Positions 7,541 to 16,697 are shown, counted from the stretch's first letter. The stretch: DNA of 64,000 nucleotides from Pseudanabaena mucicola str. Chao 1806 (GCF_030323025.1 NZ_CP097329.1:2015001-2079000); one strand, 5' to 3'. The notes: generated by a model not told the origin, from the letters alone. Translations and numbers: made by a program.

Positions 7541-9400
7541 ATGAGCAGGGGCAACGGAAAAAAAAGCAGTAGCATGAACGTGATTTGGATCGTGCTAGCA
7601 TTAGCAGCCCTCGGTACTGGCATGGGTGCGGCTATAGCTTCACGATTTGTATCCTATCGAACTGACTTCACCATTGTAGAAATTCCTGATACAAACCTAG
7701 ATAATTCCGTTGCCAAATCCAGAAATTTGCCTTCATTTTGCCAGTACAATGCGCTGAACTCGGTAACAGCTTCGCTATATCAGGTCAGAGCAATCAATGC
7801 GTTCGCTAATGATCCCTTACCGACTCTCTCAAATTTAAGTAATGCGATTAATGCTGATCTCGTCGCTAGCTTTAATCCTGCCCCATTCCCCCAAATTAGC
7901 GATCGCGCACGTGGTGCAAAAGTGCCAATCATCATGTATCACGACATTACTGCTACTAAAGATGTGGAGTGGGATGTCACTCCCGATGATCTCGAAAAGC
8001 ATTTCCAAGCGCTGCAAGACGGTGGATATACACCAATTACGATGGATCGTCTCGTCAACCACTTGCGTACTGGCTCTCAATTGCCAGAGAAGCCTGTATT
8101 GCTGACCTTTGATGATAACTATATTGGTCAGTATAAGTACGCTTTCCCCTTGCTCAAAAGATATAACTATCCTGCAGTATGGTCAGTACATACACGCTTT
8201 GTCGGTACGGCTGGTAAAAAGCCCAAGGCAACATGGGATCAACTACGGGAAATGCAAAAAAGCGGTTTAATTACCATTGCCTCGCATACGGTAAATCATC
8301 TGAATATGAAGAACCTCAGCAATACGGAATTGGAGCTTGAGGTAATGGAATCAAAGAAAACTCTGGAAAAAGAATTGGGTGTGACCATTGATTATTTCAC
8401 TTATCCTGAAGGTGATTTTACAGAACGCGCTAAGAACAAGGTCAAAGATGCGGGTTACAAAGCGGCGCTGTCAATGAGTCTTGATCCTCGTCAAGAGCGC
8501 TCAGCTAATGAATCCGATGATTTGCTCTCAGTTATGCGTTTTGGACAGTCACGCTTCAGTGAGTCGATTGAGCAAGCATCTGGTGGAATTTCCGCAAGTC
8601 AAGTTTCACTTTTGCCCACAGTCAGCAATGGTTCAATTGATTTCACCACACCCGTTGAAAAGAAGAAGGTGACAGTTGATGGCTTACCACTCACATTAGT
8701 ATATGGTGGTCGCGCCGTCACCGCCCATGCCGATAAACGCGCTCAGGTAGCCGAAATTTTAGCTATAACTCCTAATGCGATCGCTGCCGTTGATGGCGGT
8801 TTCTTTTCACTCGAACGTATTGATGGTAATACGATGATTGGTCCTGTGATGAGTCAATTCTCCAGCAATGCAGGAGTTTTTAAAATTGGTAATAAAGGTG
8901 AAAACCCTCTCCTCAATGGTCGTCCTTTGGTCTTGATTAGTCCTTCCGCAGTTAAATTTATTCCCTTTAACGCTGCTAAGCATAATTCTCTCGAAGCAGT
9001 CAAAGCTGAATTATCTGATGTCACCGATGCCTTTGTTGCAGCAGGTTGGCTCGTCCGTGATGGTAAACCCCAATCTGCCGAATCCTTTGGTAAGCTCTAT
9101 GGTTTTGATGCTAGTCGCGATCGCGCATTCTGGGGAATTGATCGTTCAGGACGACCCGTAATCGGTGTAACAATGGAAATGATCGATTCCGTGGGCTTAG
9201 GTAAAATCTTGGCAAAGGCAGGTTTACAAGATGTCGTTATGCTAGATTCAGGAGCGAGTGCTGCTCTTGCCTATCGCGGTAAATCCGTGATGGCTTATGA
9301 ACCTCGCCCTGTTCCGCACATTGTCGCACTTTTACCCCCCGATCCCACCCCTGTGGAAACTACCGATAAACTTAATTGTCCTGTCAGTTTAAATCAATAG
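7541..9400 (+). CDS. Membrane-anchored NodB polysaccharide deacetylase fused to NAGPA domain
   Basis: The 619-residue protein starts with a basic tail and one transmembrane/signal segment (about 11-33), so both domains should face the periplasm. Residues about 125-290 are a NodB-type deacetylase: VPIIMYHDI, LLTFDDNY (the metal-binding DD pair), TIASHTVNH and YFTYPEGD. Residues about 375-605 are a phosphodiester glycosidase (NAGPA/DUF2233) domain: AAVDGGFFS, GWLVRDGK, VMLDSGASAAL. The likely substrates are extracellular or wall polysaccharides, which is inference. The domain pairing is less common than either domain alone. A bidirectional terminator follows and ctaB is convergent. Confidence 0.82.
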   Translation: MSRGNGKKSSSMNVIWIVLALAALGTGMGAAIASRFVSYRTDFTIVEIPDTNLDNSVAKSRNLPSFCQYNALNSVTASLYQVRAINAFANDPLPTLSNLSNAINADLVASFNPAPFPQISDRARGAKVPIIMYHDITATKDVEWDVTPDDLEKHFQALQDGGYTPITMDRLVNHLRTGSQLPEKPVLLTFDDNYIGQYKYAFPLLKRYNYPAVWSVHTRFVGTAGKKPKATWDQLREMQKSGLITIASHTVNHLNMKNLSNTELELEVMESKKTLEKELGVTIDYFTYPEGDFTERAKNKVKDAGYKAALSMSLDPRQERSANESDDLLSVMRFGQSRFSESIEQASGGISASQVSLLPTVSNGSIDFTTPVEKKKVTVDGLPLTLVYGGRAVTAHADKRAQVAEILAITPNAIAAVDGGFFSLERIDGNTMIGPVMSQFSSNAGVFKIGNKGENPLLNGRPLVLISPSAVKFIPFNAAKHNSLEAVKAELSDVTDAFVAAGWLVRDGKPQSAESFGKLYGFDASRDRAFWGIDRSGRPVIGVTMEMIDSVGLGKILAKAGLQDVVMLDSGASAALAYRGKSVMAYEPRPVPHIVALLPPDPTPVETTDKLNCPVSLNQ

Positions 9401-9401
9401 T

Positions 9402-9430
9402 AAAAAAGCCTCGCAAAGTGAGGCTTTTAA
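9402..9430. terminator. Bidirectional intrinsic terminator
   Basis: A 9-bp perfect stem (AAAAGCCTC / GAGGCTTTT) with a 7-base loop lies between two convergent genes and has A-rich and T-rich flanks on the two sides. It can end both transcripts. Confidence 0.8.
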
Positions 9431-9431
9431 T

Positions 9432-10448
9432 TTAGATGCTACTTAGTATTTGATTTGTTGCTTGTAACAGGGCAATCGCCTGTTGACTGGAAATATGAGC
9501 AAAGGGCAAACTATCTATTCCCATTGCAACACAGAGTAGTGCTAAATAGAGAATTGAATATTTGAAGACTGATCGCGCAACGGTACGATCACTTGGTTCT
9601 TTGAGTAACTGCTTTGCCTTGTAAATAAATGCTAATCCTAGTCCAACGGCTGACACTGCATAAACCAGCCCCATCACATTACAGGGGAAAACCAATAATA
9701 GGGACACAGGGATAATTAGTAATGTATAGAGCAAAATCTGCTGAGCCGTTACCTCATCACCCTTAACTACAGGTAACATCGGGACACCGACCTTCGCATA
9801 TTCATCGCGAATCATTAGCGCCAAAGCCCAAAAGTGGGGTGGAGTCCAAACGAAGATAATCGCAAATAAGACCCATGCAGCCCAACTTAATTCCCCAGTG
9901 ACGGCAGCCCAACCAACTAGCGGTGGAATTGCACCTGCGGCTCCACCGATAACGATATTTTGAGTACTAGAGCGCTTTAACCAAATCGTATAAATACCAA
10001 CGTAGGTAGCGATACCCGACATGGCGAGACAGGCGGCTAAGAGATTGGCATAGACCGCTAGCAAAGTAAAGGAAATTACGGCAAGGGTGATCGCAAAAAT
10101 CAAAGCATTAAGCGGCTGAATCCTGCCTGAGGGAATGGGTCGCCAACTGGTGCGCTCCATTTTGGCATCAATATCACGATCATATAAACAGTTAAACGCA
10201 TTTGCTGAAGCGGCGGCGATCGCTCCTCCCAAAACCGTAATAAAAATCAAAAATCCGTCAACTTGCCCCTCCGATGCAATCCACATCGCCCCTGCGGTGG
10301 TAATGAGCAACAAAACGATAATCCGTGGCTTGGTTAATTCGGTGTAATCTTGGATCACCCCGCGCCAGTTGCGTTTCACGGACAGATTGGCGGGTGAAAA
10401 GATATTTTCTTCGGAAATAGTTAATTCTTGAATAGCTGTTTCTGGCAT
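9432..10448 (-). CDS. ctaB: Protohaem IX farnesyltransferase (haem O synthase)
   Basis: A polytopic UbiA-family prenyltransferase of 338 residues that farnesylates protohaem to haem O for cytochrome oxidase. The prenyl-diphosphate motif appears as [19 protein letters not shown] (about 85-103), and a second conserved loop as [11 protein letters not shown]. About eight or nine hydrophobic helices are apparent. It sits 37 bases downstream of ctaA on the same strand, so the two form an operon giving haem A. The oxidase subunit genes are not in this window. Confidence 0.93.
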   Translation of the reverse strand: MPETAIQELTISEENIFSPANLSVKRNWRGVIQDYTELTKPRIIVLLLITTAGAMWIASEGQVDGFLIFITVLGGAIAAASANAFNCLYDRDIDAKMERTSWRPIPSGRIQPLNALIFAITLAVISFTLLAVYANLLAACLAMSGIATYVGIYTIWLKRSSTQNIVIGGAAGAIPPLVGWAAVTGELSWAAWVLFAIIFVWTPPHFWALALMIRDEYAKVGVPMLPVVKGDEVTAQQILLYTLLIIPVSLLLVFPCNVMGLVYAVSAVGLGLAFIYKAKQLLKEPSDRTVARSVFKYSILYLALLCVAMGIDSLPFAHISSQQAIALLQATNQILSSI

Positions 10449-10485
10449 TACGCTTAACTCCTAAAATATTTCGCAGTTATGACAG

Positions 10486-11493
10486 TTAGCGAATCGCAGG
10501 TTGCGCTTGATTGTGTTCTGTTTGAGATAGGCTAGTGGCTTGTTTAGTGAGTCTAAAGGCTAATACAGTAAAACAGACAAGAGTTCCTAGCAATGCCGAA
10601 CCTGTAGCTTGGTGAGCAATCGTGAGTGGTTCGACTTGCAGATGCAGTTTGTAAGTGGCATAGCCGATCGCGACTTGGGCAATTACTAGTAAGCTAGCCA
10701 ATGATCCTAAAAATCTCAATATGGGAGCGATCACTTTAGCGAGCAATACTGTCAACACCAACGCAACACTAGCAAGAGTTGCAGGAATTACGCCGATTAA
10801 ATGTGCATTCAAAACAATACACATATCCTGTGTCGCAAAACATTGGTGGAGCGCCCATTGAGATGCAACTAAAGCACCGAGAATACTTTGGCAATAAGTC
10901 AAAACTGCTGCTGTTAAACCCAACCAAGCAAACTTAATGGATACACTACGGGTATCCATTAAGTTTGCTTGGTTAGTTAAAGCTGTAGTGATCGCCAACA
11001 AGCTAGAAAAAAATAACAAACCTGTTCCCAAATGGGCAGTAACGATATCAAATCTGAGTAATTGCGTCACCGTCAATCCGCCCAAAATACCTTGAAAAAC
11101 CACCAGAGATAGTGATCCCGAAGTTGCCCAAGGTAACCATTTGGGTAAAGACTGGCGAAAATACCAACTTGCTCCAAATAACACAATTGTGGCAAATCCC
11201 ACGGTAGATGCAACGAGACGATGGAACCATTCTAGAAATACTTGGAGATTCATCTGCTCCGCAGGCAACACCGATCCATAACACAGAGGCCAATCTGGAC
11301 AAGCCAAACCTGCATTCATCACACGAGTAGCACTACCGATCGCCATCACCATCCAAGTAGCAATCGCAATTCCCATCGCAATGCGACGGATGAGGATAAC
11401 TGGCTCTATAAATCGGCTTTTAGCTTGAGGATTGCTATTAGCAAAGGTTTCAGACGCTTGCGCTGGTTTGGAAGAAGTTAAAGAGTCAGTCAT
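10486..11493 (-). CDS. ctaA: Haem A synthase
   Basis: The 335-residue COX15/CtaA-family membrane protein oxidises haem O to haem A. Conserved pieces include GLACPDWPLCYG near residue 64, FHRLVA (about 90), a central HLGTGLLFF, HQCFATQDMC and HQATGSALLG, which supply the haem-ligating histidines. About eight transmembrane helices are visible. A palindrome with 23-bp arms lies within the frame, in the variable loop coding TNQANLMDTRSVSIKFAW, without breaking it. ctaB follows after 37 bases. Confidence 0.92.
   Translation of the reverse strand: MTDSLTSSKPAQASETFANSNPQAKSRFIEPVILIRRIAMGIAIATWMVMAIGSATRVMNAGLACPDWPLCYGSVLPAEQMNLQVFLEWFHRLVASTVGFATIVLFGASWYFRQSLPKWLPWATSGSLSLVVFQGILGGLTVTQLLRFDIVTAHLGTGLLFFSSLLAITTALTNQANLMDTRSVSIKFAWLGLTAAVLTYCQSILGALVASQWALHQCFATQDMCIVLNAHLIGVIPATLASVALVLTVLLAKVIAPILRFLGSLASLLVIAQVAIGYATYKLHLQVEPLTIAHQATGSALLGTLVCFTVLAFRLTKQATSLSQTEHNQAQPAIR
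10922..10974. repeat. Perfect 23-bp-arm palindrome inside ctaA
   Basis: Bases 10922-10944 and 10952-10974 are exact reverse complements separated by ACTACGG. The palindrome lies in coding sequence for a loop between membrane helices of CtaA. Its perfection is not expected from codon use alone, and it may be an in-frame inserted element. Confidence 0.85.
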
Positions 11494-11666
11494 GCAAGTT
11501 CAATAAGCTCAGAATTTTTTCGTGAATTTCTGTAAAACTCAACAGAAGTTATGGGTGAGAATTACGATTCATCTTAAGAGCAGTTCCAGATTTGGTAGAG
11601 GGATTTAATAATTTCTTCGCGTTAGGTATTTACGCTGATGCAAAAAAAGTATCGCTTAGCAATGTT

Positions 11667-11705
11667 CTATAAAGTTAGTGGCGCAATGCGCCACTAACTT
11701 TATAG
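11667..11705 (-). terminator. Hairpin terminator overlapping a stop codon
   Basis: Perfect 18-bp arms (CTATAAAGTTAGTGGCGC and its complement) with a 3-base loop. The last codon and stop of the Spy-like gene fall inside the stem. It has little T-tail, so it may act as a repeat-derived transcript end. Confidence 0.55.
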
Positions 11706-12317
11706 GGTTAAACGATCGCGTAGTTTATCTAGACGCTCTCTACGGTTTTCTAAACGATTTTGCATACGCCCTTTCATATCCTCTCTCAATTGGTCACGAT
11801 TTCTTTCCATGATGTCCTTAAGTTGCCTTCTCTGTTGTGGTGTCAGGACTTCACGCATGGCGAGCATCCGTTCAAAATGCTTGTTTTGCAATTCCCGTTG
11901 CAACTCTATCACTTGCTTATGCTTCGCTCGAATGACATCACTGCCTTCATTACCAGCTAATAAATCTTGCAATTCCTTATTAGTTTGACGTAATTTTTGT
12001 CCCAGTTCACGTATTTGCTTTTGATCGCGATCGCGCACAGCCTTAAGTTTTTGTAATTGCTCAAGAGTGAGATTTAGCTGTTTGAGCACTTTCCCTGATG
12101 GCATATTGGGACTATTAGCCGCAAATTTATTGGTCGATTCAGGCAACTCGGCAAAATTATTGGGATGTTGTAATTGTTTCTGTGTCTCAACTTTGGTTTG
12201 ATCTTGATATTTTACAGACTGAGATTGCAAACTTGCGGTAGTAGAGACAATCACTCCACTAGTGATTGCAGCTGTGGCAGCGATCGCGCAATATTGAAAG
12301 AGCTTTGACTTAAACAT
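11700..12317 (-). CDS. Spy/CpxP-like periplasmic LTxxQ-repeat protein
   Basis: The 205-residue protein has an N-terminal signal-like helix (residues about 7-28) and then a long, charged, all-helical region. Two LTxxQ motifs are visible, LTLEQ (about 83) and LTPQQ (about 159), as in Spy/CpxP-family periplasmic chaperones and metal-stress proteins. The C-terminus is very rich in Arg, Glu and Lys. It follows the sigma and anti-sigma genes on the same strand after 190 bases, so it may be a target of that regulator or the distal gene of the operon. The exact role is unknown. Confidence 0.7.
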   Translation of the reverse strand: MFKSKLFQYCAIAATAAITSGVIVSTTASLQSQSVKYQDQTKVETQKQLQHPNNFAELPESTNKFAANSPNMPSGKVLKQLNLTLEQLQKLKAVRDRDQKQIRELGQKLRQTNKELQDLLAGNEGSDVIRAKHKQVIELQRELQNKHFERMLAMREVLTPQQRRQLKDIMERNRDQLREDMKGRMQNRLENRRERLDKLRDRLTL

Positions 12318-12390
12318 ATATTTCTCGTTTTATTAGTTTTTCAGGGTTATAGGGATTTCTAAGAGATCTAGAGATATAAAGTAGTTTTGA

Positions 12391-12428
12391 ATTAGTTGTG
12401 ATAATTATTGGCTTCGACTTTGCTCAGC
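12391..12428. repeat. Half-copy of GCTTCGACTTYGCTCAGC repeat (family H)
   Basis: A 38-base stretch closely matches 49015-49053, including GTTGTGA and the GCTTCGRCTTTGCTCRGC motif. Other members are at 53-98 and 28208-28258. It is non-coding and lies between the anti-sigma and Spy-like genes. Confidence 0.55.
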
Positions 12429-12507
12429 TAACGTTCAATTATTGCTGGAGGAACATAGCTGAATTTATCTACTTATCATCTAGGATTGTCATAGATTTAT
12501 GGATTAT

Positions 12508-12948
12508 CTACTCATATTCAAGTGGAGATAACTCCATCAAAAGTTGGGTTTGGGTATCCGTTGAACTTGTTGTGCTTAAGGTTACATCAGTCGCATCCCA
12601 GCTATTAATTAAGGACTGTTCTATAGCTGCTCGTTCCGATTCACTAACCGAATTACTGGCAATTTGCAACTGAGAGCGATTATTTGCTAGGTTGAAACCA
12701 ATACCCGCTGCGATCACTACAGGGATTACTACAGCCACAGCCCAAGGGAACCAGCGCTTGATACTTCTATTGTTTGATTTCTGGGGATATTTGCTAATCT
12801 CTGTGAATAGTCGCTGCTCAAAGTTAGGAGCAGGAGGTGGAGTAATTGGCTTATTTTGCTTGATAAAATTTACTAAAGCCATATCAGTCTGATCACGAGG
12901 CTCTCCAGCAAAGTTTTCTTGATGCTCTGGGAAATTAGGTTTTTTCAT
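12508..12948 (-). CDS. Putative anti-sigma factor, single-pass membrane protein
   Basis: The 146-residue protein has an acidic, cytoplasmic N-terminal part (MALVNFIKQNKP, about 25), then one membrane helix (WAVAVVIPVVIAAGIGF, about 68-85) and a periplasmic C-terminus of about 60 residues. No HxxxCxxC zinc motif is seen, so it is not a classic ZAS anti-sigma. The call is from context: it overlaps the ECF sigma gene by four bases (ATGA), the usual arrangement. It is predicted to hold the sigma factor at the membrane until a signal arrives. Confidence 0.65.
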   Translation of the reverse strand: MKKPNFPEHQENFAGEPRDQTDMALVNFIKQNKPITPPPAPNFEQRLFTEISKYPQKSNNRSIKRWFPWAVAVVIPVVIAAGIGFNLANNRSQLQIASNSVSESERAAIEQSLINSWDATDVTLSTTSSTDTQTQLLMELSPLEYE

Positions 12949-13556
12949 AGTTCGACTCCTTGCGCTTCCAAAAACTTTCTGATGGCACTACGGGCATGAA
13001 ATAATCGCGATTTCACCGTGCCGACGGGTATAGACAAAATTTCGGCGATATCTTTTTGGGGTAACTCTTCAAGATCATGGAGTACTAATACTGCTTGATG
13101 ATCTTCACTAAGCTTGGCTAAACCGCGTTGTATCAGATCTTGATAATGCATTTGGTTTAAATCTGCCTGCTGATAGCAATCTCGGACGATCACCTCATCA
13201 GAGAGGTTTTCGAGTTGCTCATCTTCGACTGATACATTGCGCGATCGCATTTTTGCTAGAACTTTGCGGCGATCGCTTGCCACATTAAAGGCAATCCGAT
13301 AGAGCCATGTTGAGAATTGGGAAGATTGACGAAACTTACCTAATCCTTTCCAAGCTCTAAGGAACACATCCTGCACTAAGTCATCTAAACTATCGGAGCC
13401 ACATAGCTGAAATAGAGTTGATCTCACCTTATGATGATGTCGTTGATACAGCTTTTTAAAGCTATGGGCATCACCTTGCAAGCTCGCTTGCACTAGATGC
13501 AGATCGGGATCAGTGAGAGTAGAAGTTTCGATATTTGTAGTTAAGGGTTTGAACAT
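12945..13556 (-). CDS. ECF-type RNA polymerase sigma factor
   Basis: The 203-residue protein contains sigma-70 region 2 (LCGSDSLDDLVQDVFLRAWK, about 51-70) and, after a linker, region 4 (LPQKDIAEILSIPVGTVKSR, about 164). Regions 1 and 3 are absent, as in ECF sigma factors. It is the first gene of a three-gene string with the anti-sigma and Spy-like genes, suggesting an envelope or metal stress response. Which ECF group it belongs to cannot be assigned here. Confidence 0.9.
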   Translation of the reverse strand: MFKPLTTNIETSTLTDPDLHLVQASLQGDAHSFKKLYQRHHHKVRSTLFQLCGSDSLDDLVQDVFLRAWKGLGKFRQSSQFSTWLYRIAFNVASDRRKVLAKMRSRNVSVEDEQLENLSDEVIVRDCYQQADLNQMHYQDLIQRGLAKLSEDHQAVLVLHDLEELPQKDIAEILSIPVGTVKSRLFHARSAIRKFLEAQGVEL

Positions 13557-13581
13557 CGACTATCAACATCCATTCTCGGCT

Positions 13582-13685
13582 TATTGTGGTTTTCATTTTG
13601 CTTACGGCAAAATAAAAACCGCAAACTCTTCCTGTGATTTTTTTTGTTTTACAAATTAGTATGCACTCATTTGTAAAACGCTTTA
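13582..13685. repeat. Palindromic element, family A (copy 3, degenerate)
   Basis: It resembles copies at 6272 and 16576 throughout, with TGTGGTTTTCATTTTGC at the left, a GGCAAAATAAAAACC arm and a second hairpin of ATGCACTCATTTGT. The terminal TATAGC has decayed to TATTGT. It lies immediately upstream of the sigma gene and may affect its promoter. Confidence 0.7.
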
Positions 13686-13834
13686 GTAATGACCTTGTTT
13701 TGCATCACCATTACCAAAATTAACCTTGTGAGCATCTATACTTATTGAGGCAATATCGATGGCTATCAACTTATAAGTTTTGACCGCCATCACCTCAAAA
13801 AGGTTCTGCCCAAAAAGGGTTATAAAAAAATCAT

Positions 13835-14335
13835 ATGTCCGTTGTTAGTTCTGTATTAATTCCAATCATTAAACTGTGGTTGCGATCACAAGTCGAACAT
13901 ATCGATACTCTCGAAATTGAAATCGCGGGCAAAAGTCGTCAAATTCTAAGTGGTGATATTCCTAAAGCAAATGTAATTGGGGCAGGGGCAAGATATCAAG
14001 GTTTAGCCGTAACTAATATCGATCTCTGTGCCGAAGCCATCCATCTGAATATTACCCAAATTCTTAAGGGAGATGCTTTACGACTGCTCGATCCTATTCG
14101 CGTGACAATCGATGTCGAGCTATCTCCTGAAGATCTCCAAAGTTGTCTTAAGTCTCCTATTTTTATCGATGCGATCACTCCTGATGCGCCACTGATAGCA
14201 ACAACTGATGATGAGATTCGCGCTTTACTAGAACAGCTAGTCCATAAACTCGGTGATGAATTTACATTGCATGAACTGGCGATCGCTGATGGTGGCGCAA
14301 AATGTCGTGGGGAATTTGCGATTACCGCCACCTAA
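13835..14335 (+). CDS. DUF2993 (LmeA-like) protein
   Basis: The 166-residue protein fits the DUF2993 family, which is common in cyanobacteria: an N-terminal SVLIPIIKLWLRSQ helix, then IEIAGKSRQILSGDIPKANVI, and a central AVTNIDLCAEAIHLN strand pair. The mycobacterial relative LmeA is a periplasmic/lipoprotein factor that binds lipids, but a role here is not established. A hairpin terminator follows the stop. No operon partner is adjacent on the strand. Confidence 0.7.
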   Translation: MSVVSSVLIPIIKLWLRSQVEHIDTLEIEIAGKSRQILSGDIPKANVIGAGARYQGLAVTNIDLCAEAIHLNITQILKGDALRLLDPIRVTIDVELSPEDLQSCLKSPIFIDAITPDAPLIATTDDEIRALLEQLVHKLGDEFTLHELAIADGGAKCRGEFAITAT

Positions 14336-14341
14336 AAGACG

Positions 14342-14386
14342 GAAAGCTGAAATGACACCCTCTGCGCTTTTAACATTTCAGCTTTC
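14342..14386 (+). terminator. Hairpin after the DUF2993 gene
   Basis: Perfect 13-bp arms (GAAAGCTGAAATG and its complement) with a 19-base loop, beginning 7 bases after the stop codon. Confidence 0.55.
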
Positions 14387-14444
14387 TATTCTTTAAACGC
14401 GATGTAAAACCCACATTCCGCTCGTAATGGAAGGAGAAAAACAA

Positions 14445-15389
14445 TTAGGAAAGAGGCAGAGGGAAGAGATAGTAGCGTTGGCAGGAGGGAGAAAAGAAAT
14501 TCAAAATATGAAGGCGAAGAGGAGACAAATTTGCAACTTGAGTCAGGTTCTGAAAAGAAACTAAATGAACCGCCATAAAACATTGAAAAACCCAACGCAA
14601 AGTCGGGGAATTAGTGGGTTTACCCAATTGATTGGGAATAGTATCTTGAGCGAGAGCTAAAGCAAGTCTGAGTTGACGTTGGGCTAAATTATAAACGAGC
14701 AAACAAAGCACCATAATCATGCCCAAAGCCTCAATGCGTTTAGCGGACTTGAGAAAAACGCTGGAAGTGAAAAACAAAGGGTCTTTGAGGAAACGAAAAC
14801 CACGCTCAGTTCCCTGTTGAGCCTTGTATTCCCGTAAAGCATCATCAGCCGTGAATTGTAAGGAATCAAGAATATTCGTAGCTAAAATAAACCTACCACA
14901 ACGCTGTCTCTGAGCCAAGATTACTGCGTCTATAGGAATCACCGTCGCAGTAATCCGATAACTAATGCTGGTGGGCAAAGCATCAGGTTGTGGCTTACCC
15001 CGTTTCGCATAATGCGGTTTTTCTACTGTCTGAATATTTGCGAGTTGATGCCATTTCATCTGGGTTGATAATTTTTCAGCAGCAGCGATCGCGTCGGCAG
15101 CACAAGCAAAATCTTGTCCCGCCAGAATTTGTAAATCTTGTTGACAGTTTTGCTGAATTTGCTCAAGCTTTTTGTCTAACTTTTTGATGTCTGATTTTCG
15201 CCTTGCTTGGCTATCAATTAAAATCCATCGTTGTCTTACCCCACCATAATCACTCTCAGATTCGGCTGTACTGTATCCCTTACATTTACTTTCTTGAAAC
15301 TTAGTTGGGCTGGACACCAATTCACTGGCGGTTTTGATGCTTAAGGGCACTCGGGTCAGCCATTTTAGTCCTGTCATTGCCACCAGAGA
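14445..15389 (-). pseudogene. IS1634-family transposase, C-terminal part (fused to an IS256 fragment)
   Basis: The C-terminal 315 residues of a 511-residue chimeric frame read as an IS1634-type transposase: MTGLKWLTRVPLSIKTA at the join, then YGGVRQRWILIDSQ, and near the end GTERGFRFLKDP followed by a helix-rich tail, LLVYNLAQRQLRL. The N-terminal half of this transposase is missing. The join to IS256-type sequence at about 15389 is in frame but cannot yield a working transposase of either kind. Confidence 0.75.
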
Positions 15390-16035
15390 GATATTCCGCA
15401 ATGCCAAGTAAACTAATTTGAAAGCAGCCTCATCGGAAGGAAAAATCTGTTGAGATTTAATCACTTTCCACAAACTGCTATTCATCGACTCAATCGCATT
15501 AGTGGTATAAATCGCCCTACGAATCTCGGACGGGAAAGCAAAGAAAGGGATAATGTTCGCCCAATGACTGCGCCAAGACTTAGAGATCGACGGATATTGT
15601 TTGTCCCATTTTTCAGCAAAGAGTTCGAGATTAAACTCCGCTTCTGATTCGGTCGCAGCAGCATAAATTGCCTTGAGATCAGCACAAACTTGCTTGCGTT
15701 GTTGCCATGGCACAAAAGCGACCGAGTTACGCACCATATGGACTCCACGGTTGTGAATTTCGGTGAGAACTGACAACCAGAGTTTTGCACCCTCATCAGG
15801 GGAAATCCACATACCCAGCAATTCCTTGTACCCGTCCATGTTTACGCCCAAGGCAAAGTACAGAGACTTGTTAATCACCCTGCCATTGTCTCGCACCTTG
15901 ATCACTAAACAGTCCAGAAATACGATTGGATAAACTGCATCTAGGGGACGGTTTTGCCATTGCTTTACCTCTTCAATCACCTCATCAGTGACATTGGAAA
16001 TAAGGGTTGGTGATACTTCAACGGAGGAGTTGAGT
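15390..16035 (-). pseudogene. IS256-family transposase, internal fragment
   Basis: The fragment starts near SVEVSPTLISNVTDEVIEEV and runs through the IS256 core: VYPIVFLDCLVIKVRDNG, then YKELLGMW and TTNAIESMNS, ending at ALRNIS. The N-terminal DNA-binding part and the last part of the transposase are gone. A second remnant of the same gene region occurs at 62155-62251, showing that the family was once mobile here. Confidence 0.8.
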
Positions 16036-16391
16036 TTCCTCTATCGCTAATTAAGCAAGTTTTCGTAAATGAAGATGACAGTATTGGTGTTCTCTATCTA
16101 GTCACTAGCGACCTAACAATCACGTACAAGCAAATTACAACAATCTACCGTAAACGCTGGAAAGTTAAAGAATATCACAAGTCTTTGAAGCAAAATGTGA
16201 GTCTCTCGAAATCCCCGACTAAAACTGTTGACAGTCAAGCCCATCACTTCTTTGCGTCTTTGTGGGGATATGTAAAGTTTGAGAACCTCCAACTTAATTC
16301 TAATCTCAATCATTTTGCTCTTAAATCCAAATTATATATTAGGGCTTTACAGCAATCTTTCTGGAAATGGCAGTCCCTGAGAACTTTTTAG
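16027..16391 (+). pseudogene. IS4-superfamily transposase, C-terminal remnant
   Basis: Read on the plus strand from about 16027 without a stop: VEFPLSLIKQVFVNED, YLVTSDLTITYKQITTIYRK, RWKVKEYHKSLKQN, then a HHFFASLWGYVKFE stretch and NHFALKSKLYIRAL. This is the C-terminal third of an IS4-superfamily (IS701-like) transposase. There is no start and the 5' end abuts the IS256 fragment, so three transposases of different families meet within 2 kb. Confidence 0.75.
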
Positions 16392-16415
16392 TCTTCTGCA
16401 TAACATGAGTTAATA

Positions 16416-16515
16416 AGTAGCTAGACATAAGTAAACTAAAAACCGAGAGTTTTGTTCCGCCCGCTACGCGGGCGGAACAAAACTCTGGTTTGGGTTTTAA
16501 TTAAGTTGAGCTACT
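16416..16515. repeat. Miniature element, family B (copy 1), TA target site
   Basis: A 100-bp unit, AGTAGCTAGACATAA ... GAGCTACT, flanked on both sides by TA. The centre is a 20-bp-arm hairpin around GTTCCGCCCGC. The sister copy at 40126-40224 splits an EcsC-like gene. TA duplication and size fit a non-autonomous derivative of an IS630/Tc1-type element. Confidence 0.8.
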
Positions 16516-16575
16516 TATCTTGTCTGAAAATGTCCCCAGAATTTCAATCTTTTAGCCAACTGGTAGTATTGCAGT

Positions 16576-16681
16576 TATAGCGGTTTTCATTTTGCCGTAG
16601 GCAAAATGAAAACCGCTATAACTTTACTGGGATTGATTTTTTGTTTTCCAATGAGTATGCATTCATTTGAAAACCGCTATA
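16576..16681. repeat. Palindromic element, family A (copy 2)
   Basis: The best-preserved copy. It starts with a hairpin of 23-bp perfect arms (16574-16596 / 16600-16622) around GTA. The terminal inverted repeats are TATAGCGGTTTTCA at both ends. It lies 17 bases from the alpha-amylase stop codon. Confidence 0.85.
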
Positions 16682-16697
16682 TCGTGGAAAGCAAAAT

